Assembly: GCA_905250025.1 (NCBI GenBank)
Contig: CAJNOJ010000141.1
Coordinates: 105,126-169,125 of the forward strand
Length of the DNA: 64,000 nucleotides
DNA from: Adineta ricciae
Taxonomy: Eukaryota; Rotifera; Eurotatoria; Adinetida; Adinetidae
Direction: 5' to 3'
Both the position numbers and the translations under genes were made by a program. This document shows positions 10,354 to 21,430 of this stretch, in pieces. The notes beneath the pieces are model-generated. The model worked only from the letters and a program-made list of their open reading frames with translations. It searched no databases and was not told the DNA's origin. Position 1 is the stretch's first letter. The number at the start of each line of letters is the position of its first letter.

Positions 10354-11043
10354 ATGTTTATACTTCTTCAGTCATTTCTACTTCTTTTAACCAGTCTATT
10401 ATACTATAAGGGTTCTACTAATCCTAACTTAAGCTCCAAAGATGATTACACTCCATCTGAAGGCCTTGGTTCTAAATATGCAGTCAAATTGATGCCCCAA
10501 ATCGGTCAACTTTTCGTATGGTCATCGACACTATACCAATCGCTGTATCTCTTCCTGCAGGCTTTCTCACCAACTGCAATAACGATGTTTTTCCCACAGG
10601 CATCAGCATCAGTCCATCTTCTATCACTTACATCAATCTCGATGGTTGGCTACCTCTTAATGATTGTCGGTGGTCTGGGAAGACTATGGTGTTATAGAAC
10701 ATTAGGGAGGTTTTTTACATTTGAAATAACTATTCGCAATTCTCATAAGTTAATCAAGACTGGCCCATATGCCTATGTACGTCATCCATCGTACACATTT
10801 GCTTTTATGTTAACGACTGGAATGTTTCTTGTGCATCGAAGAATAGCAAACTTCTTTCCCGATACGTACCGATTAAAAGGATTTATGCTGAGTCCTGTTT
10901 GTGCTGTGACATTCTGCGTGGTATTCTACTTGCTTCTTTTGAAACGTGTTACAACTGAAGAAAAAGCGTTAGCCAAAGCATTCGGCAAAGAATGGAATGA
11001 ATATACATCAAAGACAAAACGATTTATACCCACGATTATGTAA
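10354..11043 (+). CDS. ICMT/PEMT-like membrane methyltransferase, copy B
   Basis: Homologous copy of 5102-5791, same length (229 aa), intronless, start ATG at 10354. The catalytic-region motifs are kept (CYRTLGRFFTFE; GPYAYVRHPSY; EEKALAKAFGKEWNEY). Differences are few, for example S to K and H to D near residue 29-31 and G-V to C-A in MLSPV(C)A. The frame is intact in both copies, so selection is likely still acting. Substrate is undetermined as for copy A. Confidence 0.8.
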   Translation: MFILLQSFLLLLTSLLYYKGSTNPNLSSKDDYTPSEGLGSKYAVKLMPQIGQLFVWSSTLYQSLYLFLQAFSPTAITMFFPQASASVHLLSLTSISMVGYLLMIVGGLGRLWCYRTLGRFFTFEITIRNSHKLIKTGPYAYVRHPSYTFAFMLTTGMFLVHRRIANFFPDTYRLKGFMLSPVCAVTFCVVFYLLLLKRVTTEEKALAKAFGKEWNEYTSKTKRFIPTIM

Positions 11044-11235
11044 GTCGCAACAGTTGCACTCTATGAACTAAATGAAATAATTCGTTTTTCTTCCTCCAAT
11101 GTTTTCAAAGTATTTTTCTGTCAAACGCAAAGAACTTGTTCGGAAAGTTCATGCGATGAAAAGCACAGCTTGTTTTCAGTCAGTTCGAACTTTTCTCACA
11201 AATAAATGATTGATCTCCTTCAATGCTGCTATTAT

Positions 11236-11696
11236 TCATTGTGTACAGCATCGATAATAGCATACTGGAGTTGCGTATGATACATGAACATAAAATCCAT
11301 TCCAAATCGTTATTTGAATGCTGTAGATATAACCAAAGCATGGATTACCATCGAATGCAAAACAGACAATAACATCTATCGTTAAGCCAGCAGTTGAAGG
11401 ATATCCTGAAATTGTCCAACATGAAGCATTATTCGGTGTTGTTGTAGCTAATTGTGTGCCACTAGGATTGACAAATCGAACGTATGTCGAAATATCAGAA
11501 GATCTGTTGTTAAACGTGCTTCATTCGCGATCGTTGTATAATTGTAGCATTGCTGTGGCAGTGAAACAGTATCAGTAATACTTGTAGCTAAATAGACCAA
11601 AATTGTATGCCTCTCGGCGTATCCGACAATTCAAAATGGTCGTTTGCTTGCTTGAGGAGATGATACTGATGCCCGTGGTTGTTACTGTAGAGAAGT
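11236..11696 (-). pseudogene. D8C-domain gene relic, copy B
   Basis: Counterpart of 5985-6446 with the same acceptor (exon from 11696) and the same in-frame TGA (11631-11633). Near 11490 it has lost one T relative to copy A (CGTATGTCG against CGTATTGTCG), shifting the frame inside the domain. It is therefore more decayed than copy A. The carboxyl end (FYVY...QL.YAIDAVHNE region) is still recognisable at nucleotide level. Confidence 0.6.
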
Positions 11697-12964
11697 CTGG
11701 AAGAAAAATATAATTAGTCTGTCAGACATTCACTCACGACTATAAGTGTACTCTCGGTTTTTTTCTCAAATACTTTGGTTTGTCTAGACGAGAAGTAGAA
11801 CAAGAGTGATGACAGAGACCAAAAAAAAACTCGTTAAAAAAAAGAGAGAAAGGCGTTCATCTTCAACTGACTCGCTTGTTCATATCTGTTATGCGATGAA
11901 TGTTGCAGTTATAATAGCTTCATTATTGCGACGTTTATTGTTACGATGAAATGCTTTCCTTTATACCAAGAACTGATATATTTACACATGAACGATCAGA
12001 CCAAATGAGAATAAACTTCATTTTTACCGATTTTTCTGTATGGTAACACCGGAATTGACGGGCTACGAAGTGGAAATCAATAGATGAAAATAGAAGACAA
12101 AATAATTTCATACCGACAAAGCTTTAGCTATCACAGATGCCGCAACTTTAGTCCCATGAGACGTCTTAGGTCGAATATAAGATTCAACTAAGGTAGTGAT
12201 ATTCTCGATACATTTCTTTCAAATTGTTCTTACGCAAATAATGAGTTTCCCATCAGTTTCGTTGGACAGTTTCAGCATGTATCTGATGCGAAACTGTCAT
12301 TAGAAAAAGTTTAGGCAATGAACGCTAAGCGTAATTGTTTTGAATAATGAACTCGATCTATTTAATATGAGTCAACTATATTTGACTCTGCTCTTTTTCC
12401 TTTGAGTCATGTATTGAGATCGAAACCTTTTTCACTCGGCAAAAGAAACAAAGTACACGAAGCTCATTCAATCGTTTACACGGTAACTTTCGAAAGGAAA
12501 GTCCGATTCCGCTGAAATGTTCGATACACAGTAGAAAATGAAATTGATTTACGAGCTACTATGAAAGTGTTGATATTTCCCAATGTTTCGTCATACATTT
12601 ATCGTGTTTAAATTTGCTATTTCGAGTCATTCGTGCGAAATTGTAAAAACATGAAATCATCGTTGACTGTTTTATCCAAAAAACATTTTTTCTTCTGACT
12701 TTTCATCAAAATAGATCTCGTTTTCATGTCGAATCGAAATATCGTCCAATATTTGACATAAATTTTGATTTAACGAAGGTTATTTTTCAAAACTATGAAT
12801 TATTCGTCTTCGTACAAGAGAAAAAAGGATGTGCAATAACTTTACCTGAATATTTCAATTCAGATTGTTCGTCTAGATCGCATCATTTACATGCGAATTT
12901 CTCTTTCTTCCAAGTTTGATAAATAAAGCTCTTCCTTTTATATTCAATTCTCTGTCGGATTGTT
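11697..12964. other. Intergenic, no gene recognised
   Basis: Counterpart of 6447-7629 with small indels (for instance extra sequence near 12330 and near 12640). No conserved frame and no RNA gene recognised. Confidence 0.5.
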
Positions 12965-13291
12965 TTATGAACGTATTACGTCAAATCTTTGGATTCGATT
13001 ATTTCCACTATCAGCGACGTACAGATTTCCTCCATCGTCAAATGATAAACCACGAGGAAACTGTAATTGCTTTGATCCATTTTCTTGTTCATTTCTACCA
13101 ACAATAATTTCACCTTTCTCTTCGATCTTCCATCTCCTCACATCGTGTTTCTCATCATCAGAAACATAAAGAAATCCAAATTTGTCTATTGTTAACCGAC
13201 AACACTTGATATTTTCAATGAGAATCTCTTGCTGCTTTCCATCGAACCATCGTATCACTCGTTTGTTCCCCAATCGGCGATGATGAGTGAA
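12965..13291 (-). pseudogene. NHL-repeat protein relic 1, copy B
   Basis: Shorter counterpart of 7630-8667. It reads NKRVIRWFDGKQQEIL...GFLYVSDDEKHDVRRW and then jumps in frame to LYVADSGNNRIQRF, having lost about 90 residues (two NHL repeats) present in copy A, between two similar GAAGGTGAA-like words. It shares the one-base break after DWG and lacks the upstream part altogether. It does not carry the extra AA seen in copy A. Too short to fold as a full propeller. Confidence 0.7.
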
Positions 13292-13487
13292 TCTTGAGGG
13301 TGTGGGTGAGATGTGAATGACATATTTTAGCCATTATTTTTTGTTCTTGGATATAAAACTATCAACTAAAAATTCATATCGAGAAATATATGGATCTTCG
13401 AATATTATTCGATTAAAAACCATTGTTCACAAAAAAAATCAAAGGAAATATAGAGAAAAAATGTCGATAAGTCCAAATGCGTTAGTA

Positions 13488-13876
13488 TTATGAGGTAGTG
13501 GCTATAATATTGTTACATTTGTTCAAAAATACGGATACTTTTTCCGACTGACTATTCGTGACAATTACATCGATTTTGTTGTCTTTATTCAGATCCCCAA
13601 TCCCAATATCACTTGGTTGAACACCAGTTGCATATTTAACCTGCGACGAAAACGTTCGATTTCCATTCCCCAATAGAACACTGATGGTATTATCACCGTA
13701 ATTAATCGTGATCACATCCAAATATCCATCATTATCTAAATCTGCCGTTGCCGCCTTACTAGGATATTTGCCAACTGTTTGATTTAGTTGTTGAGAAAAT
13801 GTTCCATCGCCTCTGCCAAAAAGAATAGTTACAGTATTTCGACCATTGTTAGTAACTACTAAATCGAGGAAACTAT
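13488..13876 (-). CDS. FG-GAP/VCBS repeat protein, copy B, 3' end
   Basis: Carboxyl end of the copy-B FG-GAP gene, stop at 13488-13490, with the same repeat units as 9208-9624. Copy-specific variants (TCCCC near 13665; GCCGCC near 13750, giving Ala for Thr) differ from the sequence right of the N, showing that the apparent continuous frame across 13877 joins two copies. The rest of the B gene is missing. Confidence 0.85.
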
Positions 13877-13877
13877 N
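13877..13877. other. Assembly join B to A (single N), inside an FG-GAP frame
   Basis: Bases 13654-13876 (copy B) and 13878-14100 (copy A) are the same gene segment written twice. By chance the frame stays open across the N, producing an artificial protein of about 943 residues with a repeated stretch. Confidence 0.9.
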
Positions 13878-16350
13878 TCGATTTCCATTTCCCAATAGAA
13901 CACTGATGGTATTATCACCGTAATTAATCGTGATCACATCCAAATATCCATCATTATCTAAATCTGCCGTTGTCGCCTTACTAGGATATTTGCCAACTGT
14001 TTGATTTAGTTGTTGAGAAAATGTTCCATCGCCTCTGCCAAAAAGAATAGTTACAGTATTTCGACCATTGTTAGTAACTACTAAATCGAGGAAACTATCA
14101 TTATCCAAGTCACTTGACACTGTCGAAGATGGTGCTCTACCAACGAAATAATCCGCCTTGTGCTGAAAATGTCCACGGCCATCACTCAGATAAGTGCTGA
14201 TACTATTATTACCTGGATTAACAAACACCAGATCGACGTTTTTGTCACCATTCAAATCAGTGGATATGAAAGATATCGGTCTACTGTCAACTACGATGTC
14301 ATCTCCTTTGTGAAAGACTCCAGTGCCGTCACCTAGAAATACTTTGATGTGATTGTCAGCTACAATAATCACTGCAATATCTAGTTTATTATCATCGTTC
14401 AAATCACTTGTTACTATAGCTATCGGAGTAGTATTGAGTAAATAGTTGACAGCATCGAGAAATATACCTGATCCATTGCTGATTAAAACACTGAAACTGG
14501 TGCTATTGGTGTTAATTACCGCTAGATCTAATTTTTGGTCGCCATTGAAATCAGCGGTTACCAGAGAGGTTGGTGCTACGCCAACACTATATGTTAACGG
14601 AGCACGAAATACTCCATCTCCATAATTATATAAAATACTAATCGTGTTGTCATATTGATTGCTCACTGCTAAATCTGGTTTCTTATCTTTGTTTAGAGGT
14701 TCCAAGATTACAGATGACGGATATAAACCTGTATCATAAGAATACTGTTCAGTAAAAGCACCATATCCTGTACCAAAAAAGACCTTCACCTTATTTTCAT
14801 TAGAGATGGTTACTACAAAATCCGAATTTCCATCATCATTAAAATCAGTTACCACGACAGCCGTTGGGTTATATCCAACATATACTGTCCCACTTGATGT
14901 ATATGTTGGCGTAGTAGATGCATCTTTATATGATCTACTATCATCTCCAAATGACCTGCTACCACTGCCAAGTGATCCACTACCATCTCCAGATGATCCG
15001 CTGCCATCTCCAGACGATCCACTACCATCTCCAGATGATCCACTGCCACTGCCACTGCCACTACCACTACCACTACCACTACCACTACCAGAATACGATC
15101 CGCTACCGTAGTAATAGTACCCGCTACCACCTTGATATGGATATCCAAATGATCCATCGTTATTTCCAAACAAAACGTTGATATATCCACCATATGTGGA
15201 CGCTACAATTAAATCCAATTTCGTATCATTATCAAAATACCCGGATACTAAAAAGGACGGATAATAGTTTGCGTACGATGCTTTAGGATAATTAAACGTT
15301 CCATTTTTATTGCCAAGTAGGACGTTAACAGTGCCATCGACTTGAATCGTCACAGCAAGGTCCAAGAAGGAATCATTATTAAAATCGTCCGTTATGACCA
15401 TATACGGTGAATAACTAAGACTATATGTAACTGGATATTGAAAAGTACCATTTCTCTGACCAATCAAAACTGACACAACATTATCATACGTGTTAGTTAC
15501 TGCCAAATCTAATATATTATCATCATTAAAGAGACCTACTGCTATCGATGATGGATTAGGATTCACATAAAATGTGTTCCAAAGTGAAAGTGACCCATCA
15601 CCAGCACCTACAAATAGCCGAGCATAGTTTTCATATTGATCAAGAACTATCACGTCCAGTTTTTCATCGCCATTGAAGTCATTAGCAGCAATACAAAATG
15701 GTGATTGCCCTGCGTCATAGTCGTTTCCCACCGTAAGTCCTCCGTTTCCATTGTTAATCAACATACGAATGGTGTTATCATCACGATCTACTACGACTAT
15801 ATCCGTAAGACCATCATTATTATAATCGCCCGATGCCATTGCCACAGGCGACGTACTAGTGTCGCCTCGAGCAATATTTAAACTTCCGCGCCCGTCACCA
15901 ACTAAGAGACCAACGTTATTATCTTTCGTGTTTGACACCGCGATATCGAGTTGTTGAAGATTCGTAAAGTGTCCTATTACTAAAGAATTTGGCGAATGTC
16001 CAGTGTTGTAAAAGTCACTCGCTTGAAATGGACTTGTACATTTAATCACTGAAAAAAAGAAATCAACATAAAAACATGTTTGTCTATTGAAAATAGCATT
16101 GAAGCGAAACAAGCAAATCATACGTGTTGATTTAGTATTTGATTTTGTCCCTAGTACAACACCCACAACAACCCCAACGATGATTAGAATGGCCAACGCA
16201 CAGAACGGAATCGTAAATTTCTTCTTCCGATACCAAGGACGGCTTACAAATAAAAGAAAAACAAAAGTGAATATCCTAAGACAAGAAACTTTACCTGATT
16301 TTCGGATAAATATGTGCACCTAAAGCATAAAACGATCTAGTTCGAATCAT
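13878..16350 (-). CDS. Type II membrane FG-GAP/VCBS repeat protein, copy A (body)
   Basis: Exons on the minus strand: 16350-16295 (or 16319-16295 if fused to the upstream ART), 16242-16124, 16048-13878, then 9624-9208 after removing the 249-bp overlap. Introns are 52 and 75 nt and all phases agree. With ATG at 16350 the protein is 837 aa: a short basic cytoplasmic tail (RPWYRKKK), one membrane segment (IPFCALAILIIVGVVVGVVLG), then many FG-GAP units of the form DFNNDG..DIVV, interrupted near residues 375-430 by a Gly/Ser-rich linker. FG-GAP propellers of this kind are usually extracellular and bind calcium and ligands, as in integrin alpha chains. Only one gene copy is complete. Role inferred: cell-surface adhesion or recognition. 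Confidence 0.85.
14951..15091. repeat. Short tandem repeats coding a Gly/Ser linker
   Basis: On the coding (minus) strand, 6-nt units give (GS)n, followed by about four 21-nt units giving GDGSGSS. They lie inside the FG-GAP gene and join two propeller halves. Such units change length readily. The frames open on the other strand here are shadows of the repeat. Confidence 0.85.
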
Positions 16351-17187
16351 ATTCAAATAACATAATACCTGGATAGGGTGGTTCGAGTAATGTCTCTTCC
16401 GGAATAACTTGCTTCAAATGAATAATAAAAAGTTGAGCAGCTGGCGAAAGTTGTGACTGAACGACCATATGAGTACCCGGTAAAAGTAAAATTTCATCTT
16501 CTGTAACAAAGTGTGAATGTGCTTTGATGGTTCGACCATTGATCGCTTCAACTGAAAACAATGTTCGATCACCTTGGTTACCTAAATACATATTGTTTTC
16601 CAGTACAGTCATTTCACTTGTTGTTGACGAAAATGCCCACCACGTGATGCTTGTGCCAGGTTGGAAATCTTTACTTAAGTTCTTTGTTACACCTCTCCAA
16701 ACAGTCAACGGTGGAACACACGGTAATTTAACAAGAGCAGTTATGAACAATTTCAAATATTTGTAATAGGGTAAAAGCTTTTCTCGATCGAGATTTTTCA
16801 AATGAAAATTTACCATGGAATAAAGACTTCGATGTGGATGATCCCATTCGATTGTGTAAAGACGAATTGCAGCACTCTCATCGATTGTTAAATCATCTGG
16901 TGGAGCATCAGGTGTTTCACTCAATGCTAATTCAACATAGAATGACACATTATGCAGAAGATCAGTTAGTGGTTCACATGCTTCAACAAGGGATACAAGA
17001 GGCTCTTCAGCATATCCAGCAATAGGATTTACTGGCTCCATTTCTACAATTGATACGTCTTTCGGACTATCTTCGGTTGCTTTTTTATTGGGGTCTGCAT
17101 CTGGTTCATCGACAAGCGCTCGTTGTCCTCGAATTGGTGGTGCTTGAATCTGATCTCTTTGTTCATCAACAAGTTTATCAGATGAAA
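16337..17187 (-). CDS. NAD:arginine ADP-ribosyltransferase, copy A, catalytic half
   Basis: Carboxyl half of an ART of the R-S-E class. All three catalytic elements are present: Arg in TVWRGV, the Ser-Thr-Ser-like AFSSTTS, and the ExE motif in TEDEILLLPG, which is the arrangement of arginine-specific mono-ADP-ribosyltransferases (they transfer ADP-ribose from NAD to arginine side chains). A stop TAG is at 16337-16339. The amino half of the same copy is at 23712-24194 (221-bp overlap with 16967-17187). The stop overlaps the ATG of the FG-GAP gene at 16350; alternatively, a donor at 16368 (CCAG/GTATT) and acceptor before 16319 (TTTAG/GTGCAC) splice it in frame to that gene. Total ART part about 360 aa. 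Confidence 0.85.
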
Positions 17188-17188
17188 N
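17188..17188. other. Assembly join A to B (single N), inside the ART frame
   Basis: Bases 16773-17187 (copy A) and 17189-17604 (copy B) are the same ART segment written twice. The frame crosses the N, creating an artificial 500-residue-plus protein with a duplicated middle. Confidence 0.9.
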
Positions 17189-17863
17189 AAGCTTTTCTCG
17201 ATCGAGATTTTTCAAATGAAAATTTACCATGGAATAAAGACTTCGATGTGGATGATCCCATTCGATTGTGTAAAGACGAATTGCAGCACTCTCATCGATT
17301 GTTAAGTCATCCGGTGGAACAGCAGGTGTTTCACTCAATGCTAATTCAACATAGAATGACACATTATGTAGAAGATCAGTTAGCGGTTCACATGCTTCGA
17401 CAAGGGATACAAGAGGCTCTTCGGCATATCCAGCAATAGGATTTACTGGCTCCATTTCTACAATTGATACGTCTTTCGGACTATCTTCGGTTGCTTTTTT
17501 ATTGGGATCGACATCTGGTTCATCGACAAGCGCTCGTTGTCCTCGACTTGGTGGTGCTTGAATCTGATCTCTTTGTTCATCAACAAGTTTATCAGATGAA
17601 ACGGGTCGATCTCTATTTCGTGAATATCGATGGAAGTCGCTTGATTGATCATCAAGTTCAGCTGCTGTTAACATCGTTTGTACTCGAGCATTTTTACTTT
17701 TGACATGTCGTCGAGGATAATCGTTTTCATCTGGTGCGAATGAAGTTTGGATACGAGCATTCTTGGTTGGTACACCTTGCCGATATAAGATTATTTCATC
17801 ATCAAGTGAAGTTTGTAAGTACGGAGCGATTTTTGATCTACGTCTACCGTCTAAATAATCCAT
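17189..17863 (-). CDS. NAD:arginine ADP-ribosyltransferase, copy B, amino half
   Basis: Starts at ATG 17863 (MDYLDGRRRSK), just inside an exon whose acceptor reads TTTCTTTTTCAG; an upstream 5'-UTR exon is likely. The first 110 residues hold three similar short units (KNARIQT, KNARVQT) and are rich in charge, with no known fold. Then comes the helical part before the catalytic core (SLVEACEPLTDLLHNVSFYVELALSETP). It is cut at the N before the catalytic motifs. No signal peptide is seen, so a cytoplasmic location is inferred, unlike vertebrate ecto-ARTs. Confidence 0.75.
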
Positions 17864-19187
17864 TGGATTGCTGATACTGAAAAAGAAAAGAGAGATAGAT
17901 AGAAAAGAAAACAGTGCAACACGCATGAAATATGTAAAATGAAGTGTATAAAACAAATGATTAATGTTATCTATCCTCCGATACACTAAATGAGCAAAGT
18001 ACGTCATGCTTATTTTCCGTAATTACAAAATATATAATAAAAAATGCCTTTCTTTATCTTATCTTCTGGCTAATGTCATGGAGATAGATAAATAACGCGA
18101 TAAAATTTTGTTTTTTATTTCTATTTTTCTTGATGTGTTTTTTGTACATATGCCTATTCCTTTCTTTTACTTTCTGTCGAGAAATTGACGATGCGACACC
18201 TGTTACATTCAACCAACGAGCCGTCCTACGCACATAAACATGTAAATAATTATAATAGCAACAGGTATTTTACACACGTGTTTCTCTTCAATATTACTGT
18301 TTTACACAATTTTGTCGTTTATATGTACCTCTTTTACCAGTAATCAAATACGACAATGAGAACTGTAAACGGACCGAGCGATCGTCTAGATACTTTTGTA
18401 ACACTATTCCAAAATACTCGACGAGTGGGAAAGAAACTATCCGCCCAAGGGATATTATATTCGAACGATCGAAGCTCAAACAGATGATGATGAGATAAGG
18501 GCGAAGGTTCGCATTGTAAAATACGTTTGATTGATTTGTTAATCCCACTGTGAGTTCTCATCATGTTTGAACATCGATATTACAACATGTTCAGTTTGAT
18601 TACACTTTCGTGCGATCCACTTTAAGGCAACGATTGCATATAGATTGTGCGATAGTTGCTAAATCTAGTAACATGAAATGTTATTCCAGTATTATATTCA
18701 AGTACACCAATCGATGTGAAACAAGACAGAAGTATATTTTACTATAGAATGGATGAGCTTTTTATCGTGGAAAAGCATTTGAATAGAGGCGCCTGAAATA
18801 CGACAACGGATCTGTGATTGTTCAGCTGAAGCACACTTATAATAAAGTATTAAAAGTTCATCAACGTTAAAAGTTGAATTGTAGTATTAGTTAGAGTCAG
18901 TTTTCTGCTTCGTAATTGATTCCTGCTGTTCGACGAGTAGCTTGATGCAAATGTCGCACCGCAAACAACGCTTGTTAACAACGCATACGAAAGTTTACTA
19001 TTTGCGAGATTCGCTCGTGATTATCGAGGCATTTTACTTAATTTTTGGTATTTTTCGTTGTGATGGATCATAATCAATAAATATAACCACCGTATCTACA
19101 TATTTGTTTCTTCCTTTTTTCGAGAGAAGCAATAATCTTCTTCTTCTTCTTCTTCTAATAGTAGAAACAAAGTCAACTACTGATAAA
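17864..19187. other. Intergenic between ART and kelch genes, copy B
   Basis: Divergent promoter region of the ART (minus) and kelch (plus) loci, conserved with 24195-25540 of copy A. Open frames on either strand are not shared between the copies and are treated as chance. A short TTC run lies near 19138-19155. Confidence 0.5.
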
Positions 19188-20323
19188 ATGGAAATCACGA
19201 GTACTATTCGTTGCAGTTGTCTTTCTCTCATTCGCTATATCGAAAATGGTTATGTCGTCTGCGCAAATTTTGCACTTCCTGCTTTATCTTGCCATTGACA
19301 AAGGTTTTGTAAAATAATTTCATTTTGTTGTACTTTATCTTTTCACTTAGATTATTTCCGAGCTCAAACCACACAACTATCAGATCATTTATGTTCTAAT
19401 GCAAATGTTGATGTCACATTTACATTATCTACGTCAAGGCATTCTGCATATGATTTGTCATCAAATTGTTCTCTACAAAAATGTAACGTCTTCTATAGTA
19501 TCAGTGGGACTTGCCATTCGTCATCGACGCCGTATTTTGCCTATCTTTTAGTAGATAATAATAATACGTATTATACTCCTGGTATTCTTTGTTCTGAGGT
19601 AGATCCATGCGATCACGTTACACATACATGTACCTCGATGGAATCGGTACGTGTTGTTCATCGCATAACATATGTTTGCCATCGACGGTAACAAACTTCT
19701 GTAAAAAGGTAATGCTAAGTTTGTATTCTGAATGTATCGACATAATTTCGCTGCTTTGTTTCGGGATGGCATAGCACTGGAAACATGACTTTTGCACTAG
19801 TTGATTTCACCGCCCCTGTATTAACTAATGGAAAAGTATTAATGATCGGTGGGTATAAGAATAGTGCTGAAGTGCACGATTCATTTGCAGGAATATGGGC
19901 ATCTCTCCTGGTAGTATGAGCGTAGTACGGTACATGTTTACATCAACCCTATTAAATAGTGGGAAAGTATTTGTCTCTGGTGATTATGATAGTACGGCTG
20001 AATTATATGATCCATCTACAGAAGCGTGGACAAGTAGGGGTAACATGACTATGGCACGATGTAGGCATACATCAACTTTGCTAAACAATGACTGGTGCCA
20101 TTAGTTATCAAATAAGTTACCACGCTGCATGTTTGTTATTCAACGGAAAAGTGCTGAATTGTATGATCCATCGACAGGAGTTTGGACGCCCGTTGAGAAT
20201 ATGGTGTATGCACGCCGTAGCCACGGAACGTTTGTGTTGTCAAATGGGGAACTGCTGATGAGTGGTGGACGAGGTGACAGTGAAAGTATGTTGAATAGTG
20301 CTGAATTATGTTATTTAGATTGA
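19188..20323 (+). pseudogene. Kelch-repeat secreted protein relic, copy B
   Basis: Keeps the 5' part: a first exon near 19188, an intron-like GTTATG...CACTTAG, then a cysteine-rich extracellular stretch (CSLQKCNVFY, GILCSEVDPCDHVTHTC). A 13-nt deletion near 19640 relative to copy A shifts the frame. Kelch units follow (VFVSGDYDSTAELYDPSTEAW), but two deletions remove repeats: one joins AACAATG to GACTGGTGCC, the other joins AGTGCTGA to ATTGTATG. Both fall at matching short words in neighbouring kelch units. At the site where copy A has a stop TGA, copy B has TTA (Leu). Non-functional as it stands. Confidence 0.75.
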
Positions 20324-21005
20324 AAAAATTGTTCTTGGTGCGACAACAGTTTAATTAGCTTGATATCCACAAACTAGATCTTCGTAGATATCATCCACCG
20401 CTTTAAAATGAAAAACTACTCTTTTATCCTCTACTCTGCTAGTTGTAAGTTCGTTTACGATTGAGAAAAAGTCTCAAGAGAAAATTCTTAATCAAATTTG
20501 ACGTGATAGACCGTCGGAGTAAGCTTGTCTATTCGCGTGCTTCTCGCCTTATCTATTCAACGAAGTCAAAACCCTTCGAAACATTTCATATCAAACTTGG
20601 GTGTATTATAAGAATGGTCGAAGATTCATTAATATTTCTTGGAAGCTTTGTGAAGAAAGTACGAAGAACAAAACGAGACATATAATTATGTGCCAGTATA
20701 TATTTCACCGCGTCCAAAAATAATAACACTGTTCAATGACTGTCATAGCCTTTGCTGGTTGTGACATCAATGTAATTCGTGTTTATATTATATCCTATGT
20801 ATCTCTAAATTAGACAACTAAACACAGGCGAACGCACAGTTCAATAAATAATAGATCTCCCTGAATTTCAGACTTATGGTACATACGGTTAAAAAGCTTG
20901 AACTTCAAAGCGATGGTCACTAGGCAGAATTGAAATATTCTCGGAAGATTTCACCAAGCATCTATAGATTTCAGAGAATCAAATGCACACAATGATATCA
21001 GTATT

Positions 21006-21430
21006 ATGAAACATCAGAATATTATTATAATCTGGTTGACCAATGATACACATCATAACGATCCAGACCTCCAGAATATAATAATTGTACAACTTCAACA
21101 TATTGTCAGCGACGTCCATATATTTAATGATAATGATCAATGTATCGAGTTTATTGTAAGTATTACTGACAGCAAAGTGTGTCTGACCACTTCAGGATCA
21201 CTTGGATCGTACATAGTACCATCTATTCACGATATTTCTCAAATTGGTTTATTTTTTATCATTTGTAACGACAAGGACCAATCTGTGCAGTGGACAAGAC
21301 GTGTTCTAAAATCATCAGTGTTTCTGATGACATACCAAGCATCTACGAAGAGTTAAAGCTAATAATACGTCAATGTGGGCAAAATACTCTACCCATGAGC
21401 TTTGTGTCACCAGGAAAAAATCTAAATTAG
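21006..21430 (+). pseudogene. Relic of the N-terminal domain found in bdelloid ART/TPR proteins
   Basis: A 116-codon frame (IIIIWLTND..., FNDNDQCIEFI, CLTTSGSLGSYIVPSIHDISQIG, IICNDKDQSVQW) resembles a domain I know from bdelloid rotifer proteins, where it precedes an arginine ADP-ribosyltransferase or TPR region. After about 21325 the frame shifts: the expected continuation DDIPSIYEELKLIIRQCGQ...LPMSF is readable in another frame and stops near 21430. No ART or TPR coding follows. Family assignment is from memory and moderately sure. Confidence 0.55.

Noticed and set aside
14806..15193. Open frames antisense to the Gly/Ser repeat, and a Val-rich frame
   Set aside because: They arise from the low-complexity repeat read in other frames; the FG-GAP frame has the conserved domain and splice sites.
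18294..18564. Two overlapping minus-strand frames
   Set aside because: Not conserved in copy A and without family features.
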